Source: Sphingopyxis sp. PET50 (lineage in GTDB: Bacteria; Pseudomonadota; Alphaproteobacteria; Sphingomonadales; Sphingomonadaceae). From it: DNA of 64,000 nucleotides. The position numbers and the translations under genes were made by a program. Within the stretch, counting starts at the first letter, position 1. Each line of letters begins with the position of its first letter. The stretch lies in contig NZ_CP104207.1 in the NCBI RefSeq assembly GCF_025244705.1, positions 62,001-126,000 of the forward strand, read 5' to 3'. Of the stretch, positions 1 to 8,478 are shown one piece after another. Under the pieces are notes generated by a model that searched no databases, had not been told where the DNA came from, and was given only the letters and a program-made list of their open reading frames with translations.

Positions 1-1976
1 GTATAATATTGCTCGGACTCGCTGACCGGGGTGCGATAGTCCTCGGCGCCGACGACGACCATCGTCGGCGTCTCGACATTGCCGACGAGCGACAGCGGCG
101 AAAGCGACCAGAAAAGCTCGGGCTTTTCCCAAGGTTCGGCGCCGAGCCAATAGGGGCCGAAGAAGCCGGGACCGTCGGCGGTCAACGCCTGCGTCGTCCA
201 GTTGATGACGGGTTTCTGGGTGACCGCGGCCTTGAAGCGATTGGTCTTGCCGACGATCCAGCTCGTCAGCACGCCGCCGCCCGAGCCGCCGGTGACGAAC
301 AGGGCGTCGGGGTCGGCGATGCCGAGCTCGATCGCGCGGTCGACGATGGAGATGAGGTCGAAATAGTCGTTGCCGGGATAGGCCTTGTCGATCTCGTTCG
401 CGAAGGCGGCGCCGTAGCTGGTCGAGCCGCGCGGATTCGCCGAGAGCACGGCATAGCCCGCGGCGGCGTACAGCTGGTTGTCGGTCGCGAAATGGCCGCC
501 ATAGGCCGCGAAGGGACCGCCGTGGATTTCGAGGATCAGGGGCACGCGCTGCCCCTCGCGATAGCCCGGCGGCAGGGTCAGCCAGCCCTCGATCGTCTTG
601 CCGTCGTGGCTAGAGGCGGCGGTGATCTTGCGGACCTCGCCGAGCGATTTCACTTCGCGAAGCGAGCGGTTGAGGTCGGTGAGGATGCGCGCGGTGCCGC
701 CGCGGTTCAACTGCACCTCGGCGGGGCGCGTCGCGGTGCCGCCGGTAAAGGCGATCGCGCCGCCGTCCGAGACGGTGAAGCTGCCGCCGGTATAGGGCCG
801 GTCGAGACCGCCGCCCGAGAGGCCGGTCGCCGCGGTGCGCACCGAGCCGTCGAGGCCGATGCGCGCGACCTTCGTTTCGCCATGGTCATCATATTGCGCA
901 TAGAGCGACTTGCCGTCGGCGGCCCATTGCACCGCGTCGACGCTGTAATCCCAGTTCGCGGTCAGGCTGCGCTGGCCCGACCCGTCGCGGTTCATGATAT
1001 AGAGCTGGGTGTTTTCATAGGCGCGCAATTTGTCGTCGAAACCGACGTAGGCGATCTTGCCGCCGTCGGGCGAGACGAGCGGGTTCGCGTCGGGGCCGTT
1101 GCGGCTTGTAAGCGTGGTGACGCCGCCGCTCGCGACGTCGAGCGCATGGATTTCGCTTTCGACCGGGTCCTTCTCCCAGCCGGGCTTGCGGTTCGCCGAG
1201 AAATAGATCGTGCGGCCGTCGCGCGACCAGCTGAGCGGCCCGCCGTCATGATAGGGGCCGAAGGTGAGCTGGCGCGGCGAGCCGCCGGTCGCGGGCACGA
1301 CGAAGATCTTCTCGAAGCCCGGCTCGAGATAGCCTTCGCCGTCGGCGCGGTAGGTCAGCAGGTCGCGGACTTCGAGCGGCTCCGCCCATTGGGCGCCCTC
1401 GGGCTTGTTTTTCGGCGGCGAACCGAACGCGGGGCCATCGTCCTTGACGAGCATCGTATAGGCGATCGACTTGCCGTCGGGCGACCAGGCGAGCGAGGAG
1501 GGCGAGGTCGGCAGGCCGGTGAGGCGGACCGCCTCGCCGCCGTCCATCCAGCGCACCCAGAGCTGCGCGCTGCCGCCCTCGGTCGAGGCGAAGGCGAGGC
1601 GCTTGCCGTCGGGCGACCAGCGCGGGGCGAAGGCGGCGCCGGTGCGGCCCGCGAGCGGGGTTTCCTCGCCGGTCGTGGTGTCGATCAGCCAGATCGAGCT
1701 GACCGCGCGGTCGGACATGATGTCGTTCTGGCGCCGGACATAGGCGATGCGGCGGCCATCGGGGCTGATCTGCGGATCGGAGGCGATGGCGAGGTCGAAC
1801 AGATCCTCGCCGGTGAAGCGGCGCTGCGGCGCGGTGCGCGCGCTGCCGGTCGCGGAGGCCGACATCGGTGCCTGCCCGGCGGAGGTTTCGGTGGCGGCGG
1901 GCTCGGCGTCCTGTGCGGCGGCTATCTGGGTGGTGAGGGCGAGGAGACTGGCCCCGAGAATCGCGAGTTTGCGCAT
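1..1976 (-). CDS. S9 family (prolyl oligopeptidase-like) exported peptidase, 3' end outside window
   Basis: The protein starts with a signal peptide (MRKLAILGASLLALTTQIAAA), followed by WD40/PD40-like propeller repeats (ISPDGRRIAYVR, WSPDGKRLAFAS, SPDGGKIAYVG) over roughly residues 50-440. An alpha/beta-hydrolase domain with the family motif GGSGGG then places the nucleophile near Ser565. The Asp of the triad may lie in VVGAEDYRTP, and the His falls beyond base 1. S9 enzymes of this layout (acylaminoacyl peptidase or DPP-IV type) cleave short peptides in the periplasm. The start is the ATG at 1976, preceded by a purine-rich AAGGGGG. It is transcribed away from the BlaI gene. The family is clear; the substrate is unknown. 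Confidence 0.93.
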   Translation of the reverse strand, partial: MRKLAILGASLLALTTQIAAAQDAEPAATETSAGQAPMSASATGSARTAPQRRFTGEDLFDLAIASDPQISPDGRRIAYVRRQNDIMSDRAVSSIWLIDTTTGEETPLAGRTGAAFAPRWSPDGKRLAFASTEGGSAQLWVRWMDGGEAVRLTGLPTSPSSLAWSPDGKSIAYTMLVKDDGPAFGSPPKNKPEGAQWAEPLEVRDLLTYRADGEGYLEPGFEKIFVVPATGGSPRQLTFGPYHDGGPLSWSRDGRTIYFSANRKPGWEKDPVESEIHALDVASGGVTTLTSRNGPDANPLVSPDGGKIAYVGFDDKLRAYENTQLYIMNRDGSGQRSLTANWDYSVDAVQWAADGKSLYAQYDDHGETKVARIGLDGSVRTAATGLSGGGLDRPYTGGSFTVSDGGAIAFTGGTATRPAEVQLNRGGTARILTDLNRSLREVKSLGEVRKITAASSHDGKTIEGWLTLPPGYREGQRVPLILEIHGGPFAAYGGHFATDNQLYAAAGYAVLSANPRGSTSYGAAFANEIDKAYPGNDYFDLISIVDRAIELGIADPDALFVTGGSGGGVLTSWIVGKTNRFKAAVTQKPVINWTTQALTADGPGFFGPYWLGAEPWEKPELFWSLSPLSLVGNVETPTMVVVGAEDYRTPVSESEQYY

Positions 1977-2096
1977 GGTGTTACGGCCCCCTTTTCGATT
2001 GGATGACGCGGGTCTGAACCTTATGCGGCGGAGGGTCAACCGGGTGCCGGAGCGGCGGCGTGTATTATCGTAATAAAACCCCTTGCCAAGCTCGGC

Positions 2097-2126
2097 GCTA
2101 CAAATGTAGCACGCTACAAATGTAGC
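2097..2126. promoter_or_regulatory. tandem BlaI/MecI-type operator
   Basis: Two copies of the 14-bp palindrome GCTACAAATGTAGC occur at 2097-2110 and 2113-2126, 16 bp apart centre to centre. Each contains TACAAATGTA, an exact fit to the TACA-N2-TGTA core bound by BlaI/MecI/CopY repressors. They end 16 bp before the ATG of the BlaI-family gene, so autoregulation of the following operon is the natural reading. The divergent S9 peptidase could also be affected. Confidence 0.85.
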
Positions 2127-2142
2127 GCACGAGGTGATTCGA

Positions 2143-2520
2143 ATGCTGTCCAGTCTGCCCCCGCGGGAACGCGAAATCGTCGATATTCTCTATGAGCGTG
2201 GCGCGTCCACGGTCACCGAGATCGGCGAGGCGCTGGCCGACGAGCTGTCGGGCTCGGCGATCCGCGCGATGCTGAAGCGGCTCGAGGGCAAGGGCTTCGT
2301 CGCGCGCCAGCATTCCGAACGCGGGTTCCTCTATGCACCGAGCGTGCCCGAAAAGGCGGCGAGCAAGTCGGCGCTGGGGCAGGTGGTGCGCGTCTTTTTC
2401 AACGGATCGGCGACGAGCGCCGCCGCCGCCTTGCTCGGCATGCAGGACGAGATGAGCGGCGACGAGCTGGACGAGCTGGAAAAACTGATCGCGCAGGCGC
2501 GCGAAGGGAGGGCGAAATGA
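2143..2520 (+). CDS. BlaI/MecI/CopY family transcriptional repressor
   Basis: This is a 125-residue winged-helix protein. The N-terminal stretch LPPREREIVDILYERGASTV and the recognition-helix region AIRAMLKRLEGKGFVAR match the Penicillinase_R family, and the C-terminus is a helical dimerisation region. The ATG at 2143 is preferred over the GTG at 2134 because GAGG lies 8 nt upstream of it. The stop overlaps the start of the M56 peptidase gene, the standard BlaI-BlaR1 pairing in which the membrane peptidase inactivates the repressor. The operator is the tandem palindrome just upstream. No beta-lactamase is adjacent, so the signal is probably not a beta-lactam. Confidence 0.93.
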   Translation: MLSSLPPREREIVDILYERGASTVTEIGEALADELSGSAIRAMLKRLEGKGFVARQHSERGFLYAPSVPEKAASKSALGQVVRVFFNGSATSAAAALLGMQDEMSGDELDELEKLIAQAREGRAK

Positions 2521-4254
2521 TGCCGGAGATGACGATCAGCGCCGCGACGCTGCTGGGTCTGGCGTGGAAGTCCGCCGCGATTGCGGGTGCCACCTTGCTG
2601 TTGCTGCGCCTTGCGCGCGCGCGGTCTTCGGGCGAGCGGTCGATGATCGCGCACAGCGGGCTGTTCGCGCTGCTCGCCTTGCCCGCCGCGATCCTGCTGC
2701 TGCCGCAATGGGCGCCGCTGCCGGCCGGATGGTTCGCCGCCGCGGCGCCCGCCGTGCTCGCGGCGAGCGATCTGGCGACAACAGGGGGACCGGCGGCCGA
2801 TCTGGCCGTCCCCGCCGCGACCTCAGTCCCTGTCGCGGCGGACGCGGGCAGTTCGCCGCCGGTCGTGCTGGCGTCGCTGGGCGATGCCGTGCCCTATGTC
2901 TACGCGATCCCGCTGCTGCTGCTGGTCGGCGTGATGCTGCTCGCGGTGGTGCGGCTGTTCGCGATGCGCGGACGCGCCGAGGTGCTGGTGCAGCCGTCGT
3001 GGCTGTCGGCGCTGGCCGAGGCGCAGCGGCGGATGGGATTCAAGCATGGCACCGCGCTGCTGGTGAGCGAGGAACTGCGCTCGCCGATCAGTTGGGGCGT
3101 GCTGCGCCCGACGATCGTGCTGAGCCCGAAGGCGGTCGCGGCGACCGGCGAGGCCGAGGCGATCATCGCGCACGAACTGGCGCACGTCGCGCGGCTCGAC
3201 TGGGCGAAACTGCTCGGTGCGCGCGTCGCCTGTGCGGTCTTCTGGTTCAATCCGTTCGTGTGGATGCTGGCGCGCGAGAGCCACCAGCTTCGCGAGGAAG
3301 CGGCCGACGATGCGGTGCTGATGGCCGATATCGACGGCCCCGACTATGCGACGCTGCTGGTCGGTGCGGCGCGGCACGACAACAAGGCGGCGCTGCTGGC
3401 GGCGCATGGCGTGGCGCCCGCCAAGAGCAGCCTCAAGCGGCGGATCACCCGCGTGCTCGACGGCGATCTGAAGCGCGGGCCGCGCGAGCGGCGGCTGGAT
3501 GCTGGGAAGTTTCCTGCTGCTCGCCGGGCTGACCGTGCCGCTTGCGGCTTTCTCGGCAACCGCGCCCGGGGAGCAGCATGCAGCCCAGGAGGCCAAGGCG
3601 CTTGCGGTCGCCGGGCAACAGACCGCTGTAGCATCGTCGCACGCGGCGGTGGCGGCGAAGGATGCCGCCGAGGCCGAAGCCGCGGCGACGGCTGCAACGG
3701 CGCGCAAGCTGACCGCCGACGAGCTGGTGAGCCTGCGCGCGGTCGGGGTGACCCCCGAATATGCCGCCGAGATGCGCGCCGAGGGCGCGCCGATCAACGC
3801 CGACGACCTGATCGCCGCAAGGGCATCGGGGATCGACGCCGGCTATGTGCGGTCGATGCGCGCGATCATTCCCAACGCCGAAATGGGCGAGCTGGTCGGG
3901 GCGCGGCAGATGGGGGTCAACGCGGCCTTTGCCCGCGACATGAAATCGCATTTCCCCGGCGTGCAGATGGACGATCTGATCGCGCTGAAGGCGATGGGGA
4001 TCGACTGCGACTTCGTCACCGACATGCAGAAGGCCGGGGTGAAGATGCGCAGCGCCGACGAGGCGATCGCGCTGCGCGCGATGCCGCGGCGGCCTGCCGC
4101 ACCCAGGGGATCGAAAGGACCGAAGGGCGAGAAATCCGCCACGGTCAGCTTCGGCCCCGGGGGCAATGTGATCGAGGCGCGGTCGGCCGACGGCCGGATC
4201 GCGCGGATCGAAGTGGCCGCGCCGCCCGAACCGCCGGAGCCCCCGGAGGACTGA
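2517..4254 (+). CDS. M56 (BlaR1-like) membrane metallopeptidase with C-terminal helical repeats; apparent frameshift at ~3504
   Basis: The N-terminal half has several hydrophobic segments, including residues ~126-147, and the zinc motif HELAH with first His219, followed by FWFNPFVWML. This is the M56 domain of BlaR1/MecR1. The reading frame is lost near 3504; dropping one G after GCT restores a final membrane segment (SFLLLAGLTVPLAAF) joined to a C-terminal region ending at 4254. That region holds about four ~30-residue repeats of the type L..LRA.GVTPEYA..MRA.G and a collagen-like PRGSKGPKGE linker. There is no penicillin-binding sensor domain, so the repeats are the likely sensor or partner-binding part. 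The ATG overlaps the BlaI stop. Confidence 0.85.
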
Positions 4255-4367
4255 CGCCCGGACGTTCGTCCGAACCGGGGGGTCACTGATCGAAAGCTTG
4301 TTTTGAATTGCCGTTGCGGCGGCGAGCGATGGCGCTCGTCCGGCGCACGCAAGGGAGGAGTGTTGCC

Positions 4368-5207
4368 ATGAAAGCCATGATCTTCGGGTCGAGCCTGATG
4401 CTGTTGCCGGTGCTGGCCTGCGCCGGGCCCGGCCAGTCCGCGACCGCCACGGCGCAGGAGACGGGCGAGGTCCGCTGGACCGTCGAGGCCGATGCCGGCA
4501 AGGGGGGCGCGCCCAAGCTGCGGCTCGAGCACGCCAAGTCGAGCAGCGACCTGTCGCTCGACGACCAGTTGGCGGCGAAGCGGCCCGAGTTCGACGAGGC
4601 GCGCGCCGCGCTCGGCAGCACGGGGCAGGTGCGCTTTTCGGTGCGGCACGAGGCGGGGACGCTCGATTGCTCGGGCAATCTGGCGCACGCCTTCGAAGGC
4701 AAGGGGACGTGCGGCTTTGCGCCCGATGCCGGGTTCGAGCGCGAGCTGGCGACGCGCGGGCTGGCGCCCAAGAAACGCGATGATCTGTTCGCGATGCTCA
4801 TCGTCGATGCGACGATCGCGCTCGCCGACGGCCTGACCGCCGAGGGGGTCAGGCCCAGGGACAGCGACGGTCTGATCGCCGCCGGTGCGCTCGAGGTGAC
4901 GCCCGGCTATGTGCGCGGATTCCGGGGCACGCCGCTGGCGCTGAGCCGCATCGACGACGCGGTCGCCTTTCGCGCGCTCGGGGTGACGGGCGACTATGTC
5001 CGCGATCTCAATGCCGCTGGCTATGCGAAGCTGTCGGTCGAGGATGTGACGGCGATGAAGGCGCTGGGGGTCACCGGCGACTATGTCCGCGCGCTGGCGG
5101 CGGCGGGTTATGAAAAATTGTCGGTACAGGATGTGATCGGCATGAAGGCGATGGGCGTGACCGGGGCCTATGCGAAAGCGATGAACGGCGCGGAGGCGGG
5201 CCGGTGA
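4368..5207 (+). CDS. exported protein with the same GVT-D-Y-V helical repeats as the M56 peptidase
   Basis: The 279-residue product begins with a signal-like sequence MKAMIFGSSLMLLPVLACAG; the Cys after VLA could be a lipoprotein site, but the lipobox is not canonical. The middle is a probable beta-rich domain, and the C-terminal ~110 residues contain three or more 29-residue repeats (RALGVTGDYVRDLNAAGY, KALGVTGDYVRALAAAGY, KAMGVTGAYAKAM). The same repeat forms the C-terminus of the upstream M56 protein, suggesting that the two touch each other or a shared ligand. The start has an excellent ribosome site (AAGGGAGGAG, 8 nt). Its stop overlaps the GTG of the TonB receptor. No enzyme family is recognised. 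Confidence 0.8.
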   Translation: MKAMIFGSSLMLLPVLACAGPGQSATATAQETGEVRWTVEADAGKGGAPKLRLEHAKSSSDLSLDDQLAAKRPEFDEARAALGSTGQVRFSVRHEAGTLDCSGNLAHAFEGKGTCGFAPDAGFERELATRGLAPKKRDDLFAMLIVDATIALADGLTAEGVRPRDSDGLIAAGALEVTPGYVRGFRGTPLALSRIDDAVAFRALGVTGDYVRDLNAAGYAKLSVEDVTAMKALGVTGDYVRALAAAGYEKLSVQDVIGMKAMGVTGAYAKAMNGAEAGR

Positions 5208-7300
5208 AGCATTTGGCGAGCCTTTCGACGATCGCCGCGATGCTGGCCGCGGCACCGGCCGCGGCGCAGGAGGCATCCACAAGAGAAACCCCGCCGCCCG
5301 CTGCGGCCGGGGTGCCGGCGGGCACGGCGAGCGGCACCGCGCGGCAGGTCTATACCCCCGCAGATTTCGCCCGCTACGCGCCGAAGAACGCCTATGACAT
5401 GCTGAACCAGGTTCCCGGCTTCTCGATCCGCGACAACGAGAATCTGCGCGGACTGGGGCAGGCGACGGGCAATGTGCTGTTCAACGGCGAACGGCCGTCG
5501 AACAAGGCCGACGACATGTACACCCAATTGTCGCGCATCCCGGCGGGCAATGTCGAACGGATCGAGATCGTCGACGGCGCGACGCTCGATATCCCCGGCC
5601 TGTCGGGGCAGGTCGCCAATATCGTCTATCGCGCCGACAGCTTTTCGGGGCAATTTTCGTGGAAGCCCGAATTTCGCGCGCACTATACCGACCCCCTGTT
5701 CACGCGCGGCGACGTGTCGGTGCGCGGGCGGTCGGGCGACCTCGAATATGAGGCGGCGCTCAACAACGACGAATCGGCGCGCAGCGGCGCGGGCGGGCCG
5801 ACCCTGATCCATGACGGCGCGGGCAACGTCATCGAACGCCGCCGCGATATCTGGAACACCCATTATGACACGCCCAAGCTGTCGGGGCGGATCAGCTGGG
5901 ACCCGGCGGGCGACACGGTCGCCAATCTGGGCGGCCATTATCAGCGCAAATACGACCGCTATTATGAGGATGGCCTGCGCATGTCGCCGGGACAGTCCGA
6001 CCGGCTGCGCACCGTCTATGAAAATGCCGACAGCTGGAATTACGAGATCAGCGGCGATTACCAGTTCCGCGCCGGGCCGGGGAAGCTGAAGCTGATCGGC
6101 CTGCGGCGCTTCAGCCACGAGCCCTACCGGCAGGAGATCGTCACCACGCCCGAAGGCGGCATCGCGACGGGCGACCGCTTTGCGCAGGTCGGCGACCTGG
6201 GCGAGACGATCGCGCGCGGCGAATATCAGTGGAAGATGTTCGGCGGCGACTGGCAATTGTCGGGCGAGGCGGCCTTCAACACGCTCGACAATGTCGCGTC
6301 GCTGGCGGTGCTCGATCCCAATGGGGTCTTCGTCGACGTGCCCTTCGAGGGCGGCACCGGCGGAGTCAGCGAGGATCGTTATGAGGGGCTGCTGAGCTTC
6401 GGGCGCAAGCTGACCGACACATTGACATTCCAGATCGTCGCGGGCGCCGAACATTCGACGATCACCCAGACCGGGATGAACGGCCTGACGCGCACCTTCT
6501 TCCGGCCCAAGGGCTCGCTGTCGCTCGCCTGGACGCCGACGCCCGATTTCGACGCGTCGCTGAAGATCAGGCGGCGGGTGCTGCAATTGTCCTTCTATGA
6601 TTTTCTCGCGCGCGCCTTCCTCAACGACGGCAACCAGAACGAGAGCAACAACGACCTGCGCCCCCAGCAGGACTGGAGCTACGAGGCGGAGATCAACAAG
6701 AAGTTCGGCGCCTGGGGATCGACCAAGATCATCCTGGTTTATCGCGACGTCGAGGACCGCGTCGATGTCGTGCCCATCGGTCCCGACGGCGAGGCGGTCG
6801 GCAATATCGCCAAGGCCAAGGCGGGGGCGATCGACTGGACCGCGACGATCAACCTCGATCCCGCGGGGATCAAGGGCATGAAGGTCGAGACGCGGGTGCT
6901 GTTGCAGAAGAGCTCGCTGCGCGATCCCTTTACCGGCGAAAAGCGCCAGTGGAGCGGCTTCACCGACACGGTGATCGAGGGCAGCGTGCGGTACGATATC
7001 CCGGCCAGCGACTGGGCGCTGGGAGCGGCCGCCAACTATGGGCATTACCAGCCCAATTACCGCCGCAACCAGACTGACAAGGTGTGGGAAGGCCCGGTGT
7101 TCGCCAATGTCTTCGTCGAGCATAAGGATGTATTCGGGCTGACCGTGCGCGCGCAACTTGCCAATGCGGTCAATGCGCGATCGAAGCGCGACCGGACCGT
7201 TTACACCGGGGTGCGCGGCGAGAGCCCGGTCGCCTTTGTGGAGAAGCGCGACCGGCTGATCGGGCCGATCTTCGCTTTTTCGGTGCGCGGGAAGTTCTGA
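5204..7300 (+). CDS. TonB-dependent outer-membrane receptor
   Basis: This 698-residue protein has a signal peptide (MKHLASLSTIAAMLAAAPAAAQ) and a plug domain with YDMLNQVPGFSIRDNENLRGLG, NVLFNGERPSNKADD and VERIEIVDGA. A long beta-barrel follows and ends in an aromatic strand (FAFSVRGKF), as expected for Bam-dependent insertion. The GTG start overlaps the stop of the preceding repeat protein, so it is translationally coupled to the BlaI-M56 operon. That links uptake of some ligand to the peptidase-repressor switch. The ligand cannot be deduced. Confidence 0.92.
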   Translation: MKHLASLSTIAAMLAAAPAAAQEASTRETPPPAAAGVPAGTASGTARQVYTPADFARYAPKNAYDMLNQVPGFSIRDNENLRGLGQATGNVLFNGERPSNKADDMYTQLSRIPAGNVERIEIVDGATLDIPGLSGQVANIVYRADSFSGQFSWKPEFRAHYTDPLFTRGDVSVRGRSGDLEYEAALNNDESARSGAGGPTLIHDGAGNVIERRRDIWNTHYDTPKLSGRISWDPAGDTVANLGGHYQRKYDRYYEDGLRMSPGQSDRLRTVYENADSWNYEISGDYQFRAGPGKLKLIGLRRFSHEPYRQEIVTTPEGGIATGDRFAQVGDLGETIARGEYQWKMFGGDWQLSGEAAFNTLDNVASLAVLDPNGVFVDVPFEGGTGGVSEDRYEGLLSFGRKLTDTLTFQIVAGAEHSTITQTGMNGLTRTFFRPKGSLSLAWTPTPDFDASLKIRRRVLQLSFYDFLARAFLNDGNQNESNNDLRPQQDWSYEAEINKKFGAWGSTKIILVYRDVEDRVDVVPIGPDGEAVGNIAKAKAGAIDWTATINLDPAGIKGMKVETRVLLQKSSLRDPFTGEKRQWSGFTDTVIEGSVRYDIPASDWALGAAANYGHYQPNYRRNQTDKVWEGPVFANVFVEHKDVFGLTVRAQLANAVNARSKRDRTVYTGVRGESPVAFVEKRDRLIGPIFAFSVRGKF

Positions 7301-7304
7301 CCCG

Positions 7305-7370
7305 ATCCGCTCCCCGGCGAAAGCCGGGGCGCGGGCTTCGCTGGACCCCGGCTTTCGCCGGGGAGCGGAT
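7305..7370. repeat. 25-bp perfect inverted repeat, intergenic palindrome
   Basis: The arms 7305-7329 and 7346-7370 are exact inverted copies (ATCCGCTCCCCGGCGAAAGC then CGGGG), separated by 16 bp. It lies 4 bp after the TonB receptor stop and could act as a transcription stop or mRNA 3' stabiliser. It is one of several palindrome types scattered in this window. Confidence 0.9.
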
Positions 7371-7386
7371 AGGCTATGGTCGCGAC

Positions 7387-7770
7387 ATGATGCGGCGGCG
7401 GACCAAAATCTATTTCGACGGCGGCGCGCGGCCCAATCCGGGAGCGATCGAGATCGCCGTCGTCTGCGGCGGGGTAGCCTATGTCGAACGCGATATCGGG
7501 CGCGGCAGCAGCCAGGATGCCGAATGGCTGGCGCTGATCGCGGCGTTGCGGCTGGCGAGATCGCGCGGGCTGGCTGACTTCGTGCTGCTCGGTGACGCGG
7601 CAGCGGTAGTGGCGCAGGCGAACGGAACCGTGGCTGCGCGCGGCGATGCCGTGCGGCATCTGGCGGCATATCGCGATCTGGTCGGCGACGGTGCGCCGCC
7701 GCGGGTGCGGCATGTCGGTCGGTCGCAGAATCTGGCGGGGATCGCGCTTGCGCGGTTGCACGGGCGATAA
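7387..7770 (+). CDS. RNase H-fold (ribonuclease HI-like) small protein, last acidic residue missing
   Basis: This 127-residue protein has the RNase H beginning (KIYFDGGARPNPG, Asp11), a second acidic site (DAEWLAL, Glu46) and a third (LLGDAAAVV, Asp70). The C-terminal position that is normally Asp in a ..N..AD.LA.. motif reads QNLAGIALARL, so the fourth carboxylate is absent. RNase HI cleaves RNA in RNA:DNA hybrids; this protein may be catalytically weak or only bind nucleic acid. A second ATG directly follows the first. It is convergent with the TetR gene, which ends 5 bp downstream. Confidence 0.8.
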   Translation: MMRRRTKIYFDGGARPNPGAIEIAVVCGGVAYVERDIGRGSSQDAEWLALIAALRLARSRGLADFVLLGDAAAVVAQANGTVAARGDAVRHLAAYRDLVGDGAPPRVRHVGRSQNLAGIALARLHGR

Positions 7771-7774
7771 TCCG

Positions 7775-8425
7775 TCAGGCGCGCTTTTCCGGTCCCCAGG
7801 CGCGGTAGAAGGTGTCGACGGCGGCATCGACCTCGGCGGCGAGGCGGTGCGTTTCGCGGCCTTCGGGAAGGCCGAGCACGGCTTGCTGATAGACGCCCGA
7901 CTGGCAGAGGCCAGCGAAATGCCGGACCGCCTGCATCGGGTCGCCCTGCCGCAATTCGCCGCGCGCCATCTTGGCGGCGACCCACAGCGCGGCGCGCGCC
8001 TTGCCGCGGCGCGGGCCGCGGTCGTAGAAGGTTTCGGCGAGATGCGGAAACCGCTCGGCCTCGCCGACGACGAGACGGAACAGCGAGAGCAGCGGCGTCG
8101 TCACCAGCGCCGTCATCAGCACATTGCCGAAGCGGGTGAGCACGTCGATGACTGGCTCGTCGAGGGGCAGATCGACGTGCAGCGCGGTGCCATATTCGCC
8201 GACGATGTCGTCGACCACGGCGGCGAACAATTCCTCCTTCGACGGGAAATAGGTCCACAGCGTGGTCTTCGATCCGCCGACCTTCGACGCGATCGACGAC
8301 ATGGTGGTGCCGGCATAGCCGTTGGCGAAAAAGAGCGCGCGCCCGGCGTCGACGAACGCCTTGCGGCGCGCGGCGGCGGCATCGTCGATAGTGGCTGTAC
8401 TGGCTGGTATCATTTCAATTGACAA
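7775..8425 (-). CDS. TetR family repressor of the adjacent efflux operon
   Basis: The 216-residue protein has an N-terminal TetR helix-turn-helix (AFVDAGRALFFANGYAGTTMSSIASKVGGSKTTLWTYFPSKEELF) and a helical ligand-binding domain. It is divergent from an outer-membrane factor / HlyD / DHA2 efflux set, with only ~50 bp between the starts and operator-like inverted copies there. A later ATG (8413) overlaps one of those copies. The usual logic would be a repressor released by a drug or metabolite substrate of the pump; this is inference from context. Confidence 0.9.
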   Translation of the reverse strand: MSIEMIPASTATIDDAAAARRKAFVDAGRALFFANGYAGTTMSSIASKVGGSKTTLWTYFPSKEELFAAVVDDIVGEYGTALHVDLPLDEPVIDVLTRFGNVLMTALVTTPLLSLFRLVVGEAERFPHLAETFYDRGPRRGKARAALWVAAKMARGELRQGDPMQAVRHFAGLCQSGVYQQAVLGLPEGRETHRLAAEVDAAVDTFYRAWGPEKRA

Positions 8426-8468
8426 CTCATCGTGCGCGGTTCAATGGCGCATGATACCAGCTAGTATC
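8399..8468. promoter_or_regulatory. divergent operator region with two inverted copies of ATGATACCAGCYAGTA
   Basis: ATGATACCAGCCAGTA reads on the minus strand from 8413 to 8398, and ATGATACCAGCTAGTA on the plus strand from 8451. The second copy contains the near-perfect palindrome GATACCAGCTAGTATC (8453-8468). The copies lie on either side of the intergenic region between the TetR gene and the efflux operon and are good candidates for the TetR binding sites. Confidence 0.65.
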
Positions 8469-8478
8469 GTTGGATGCC

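Noticed and set aside
9..2006. 665-codon open frame on the plus strand
   Set aside because: It is antisense to the S9 peptidase, which has a signal peptide, propeller repeats and a GGSGGG motif. The plus frame has no family features and is a product of high-GC codon bias.
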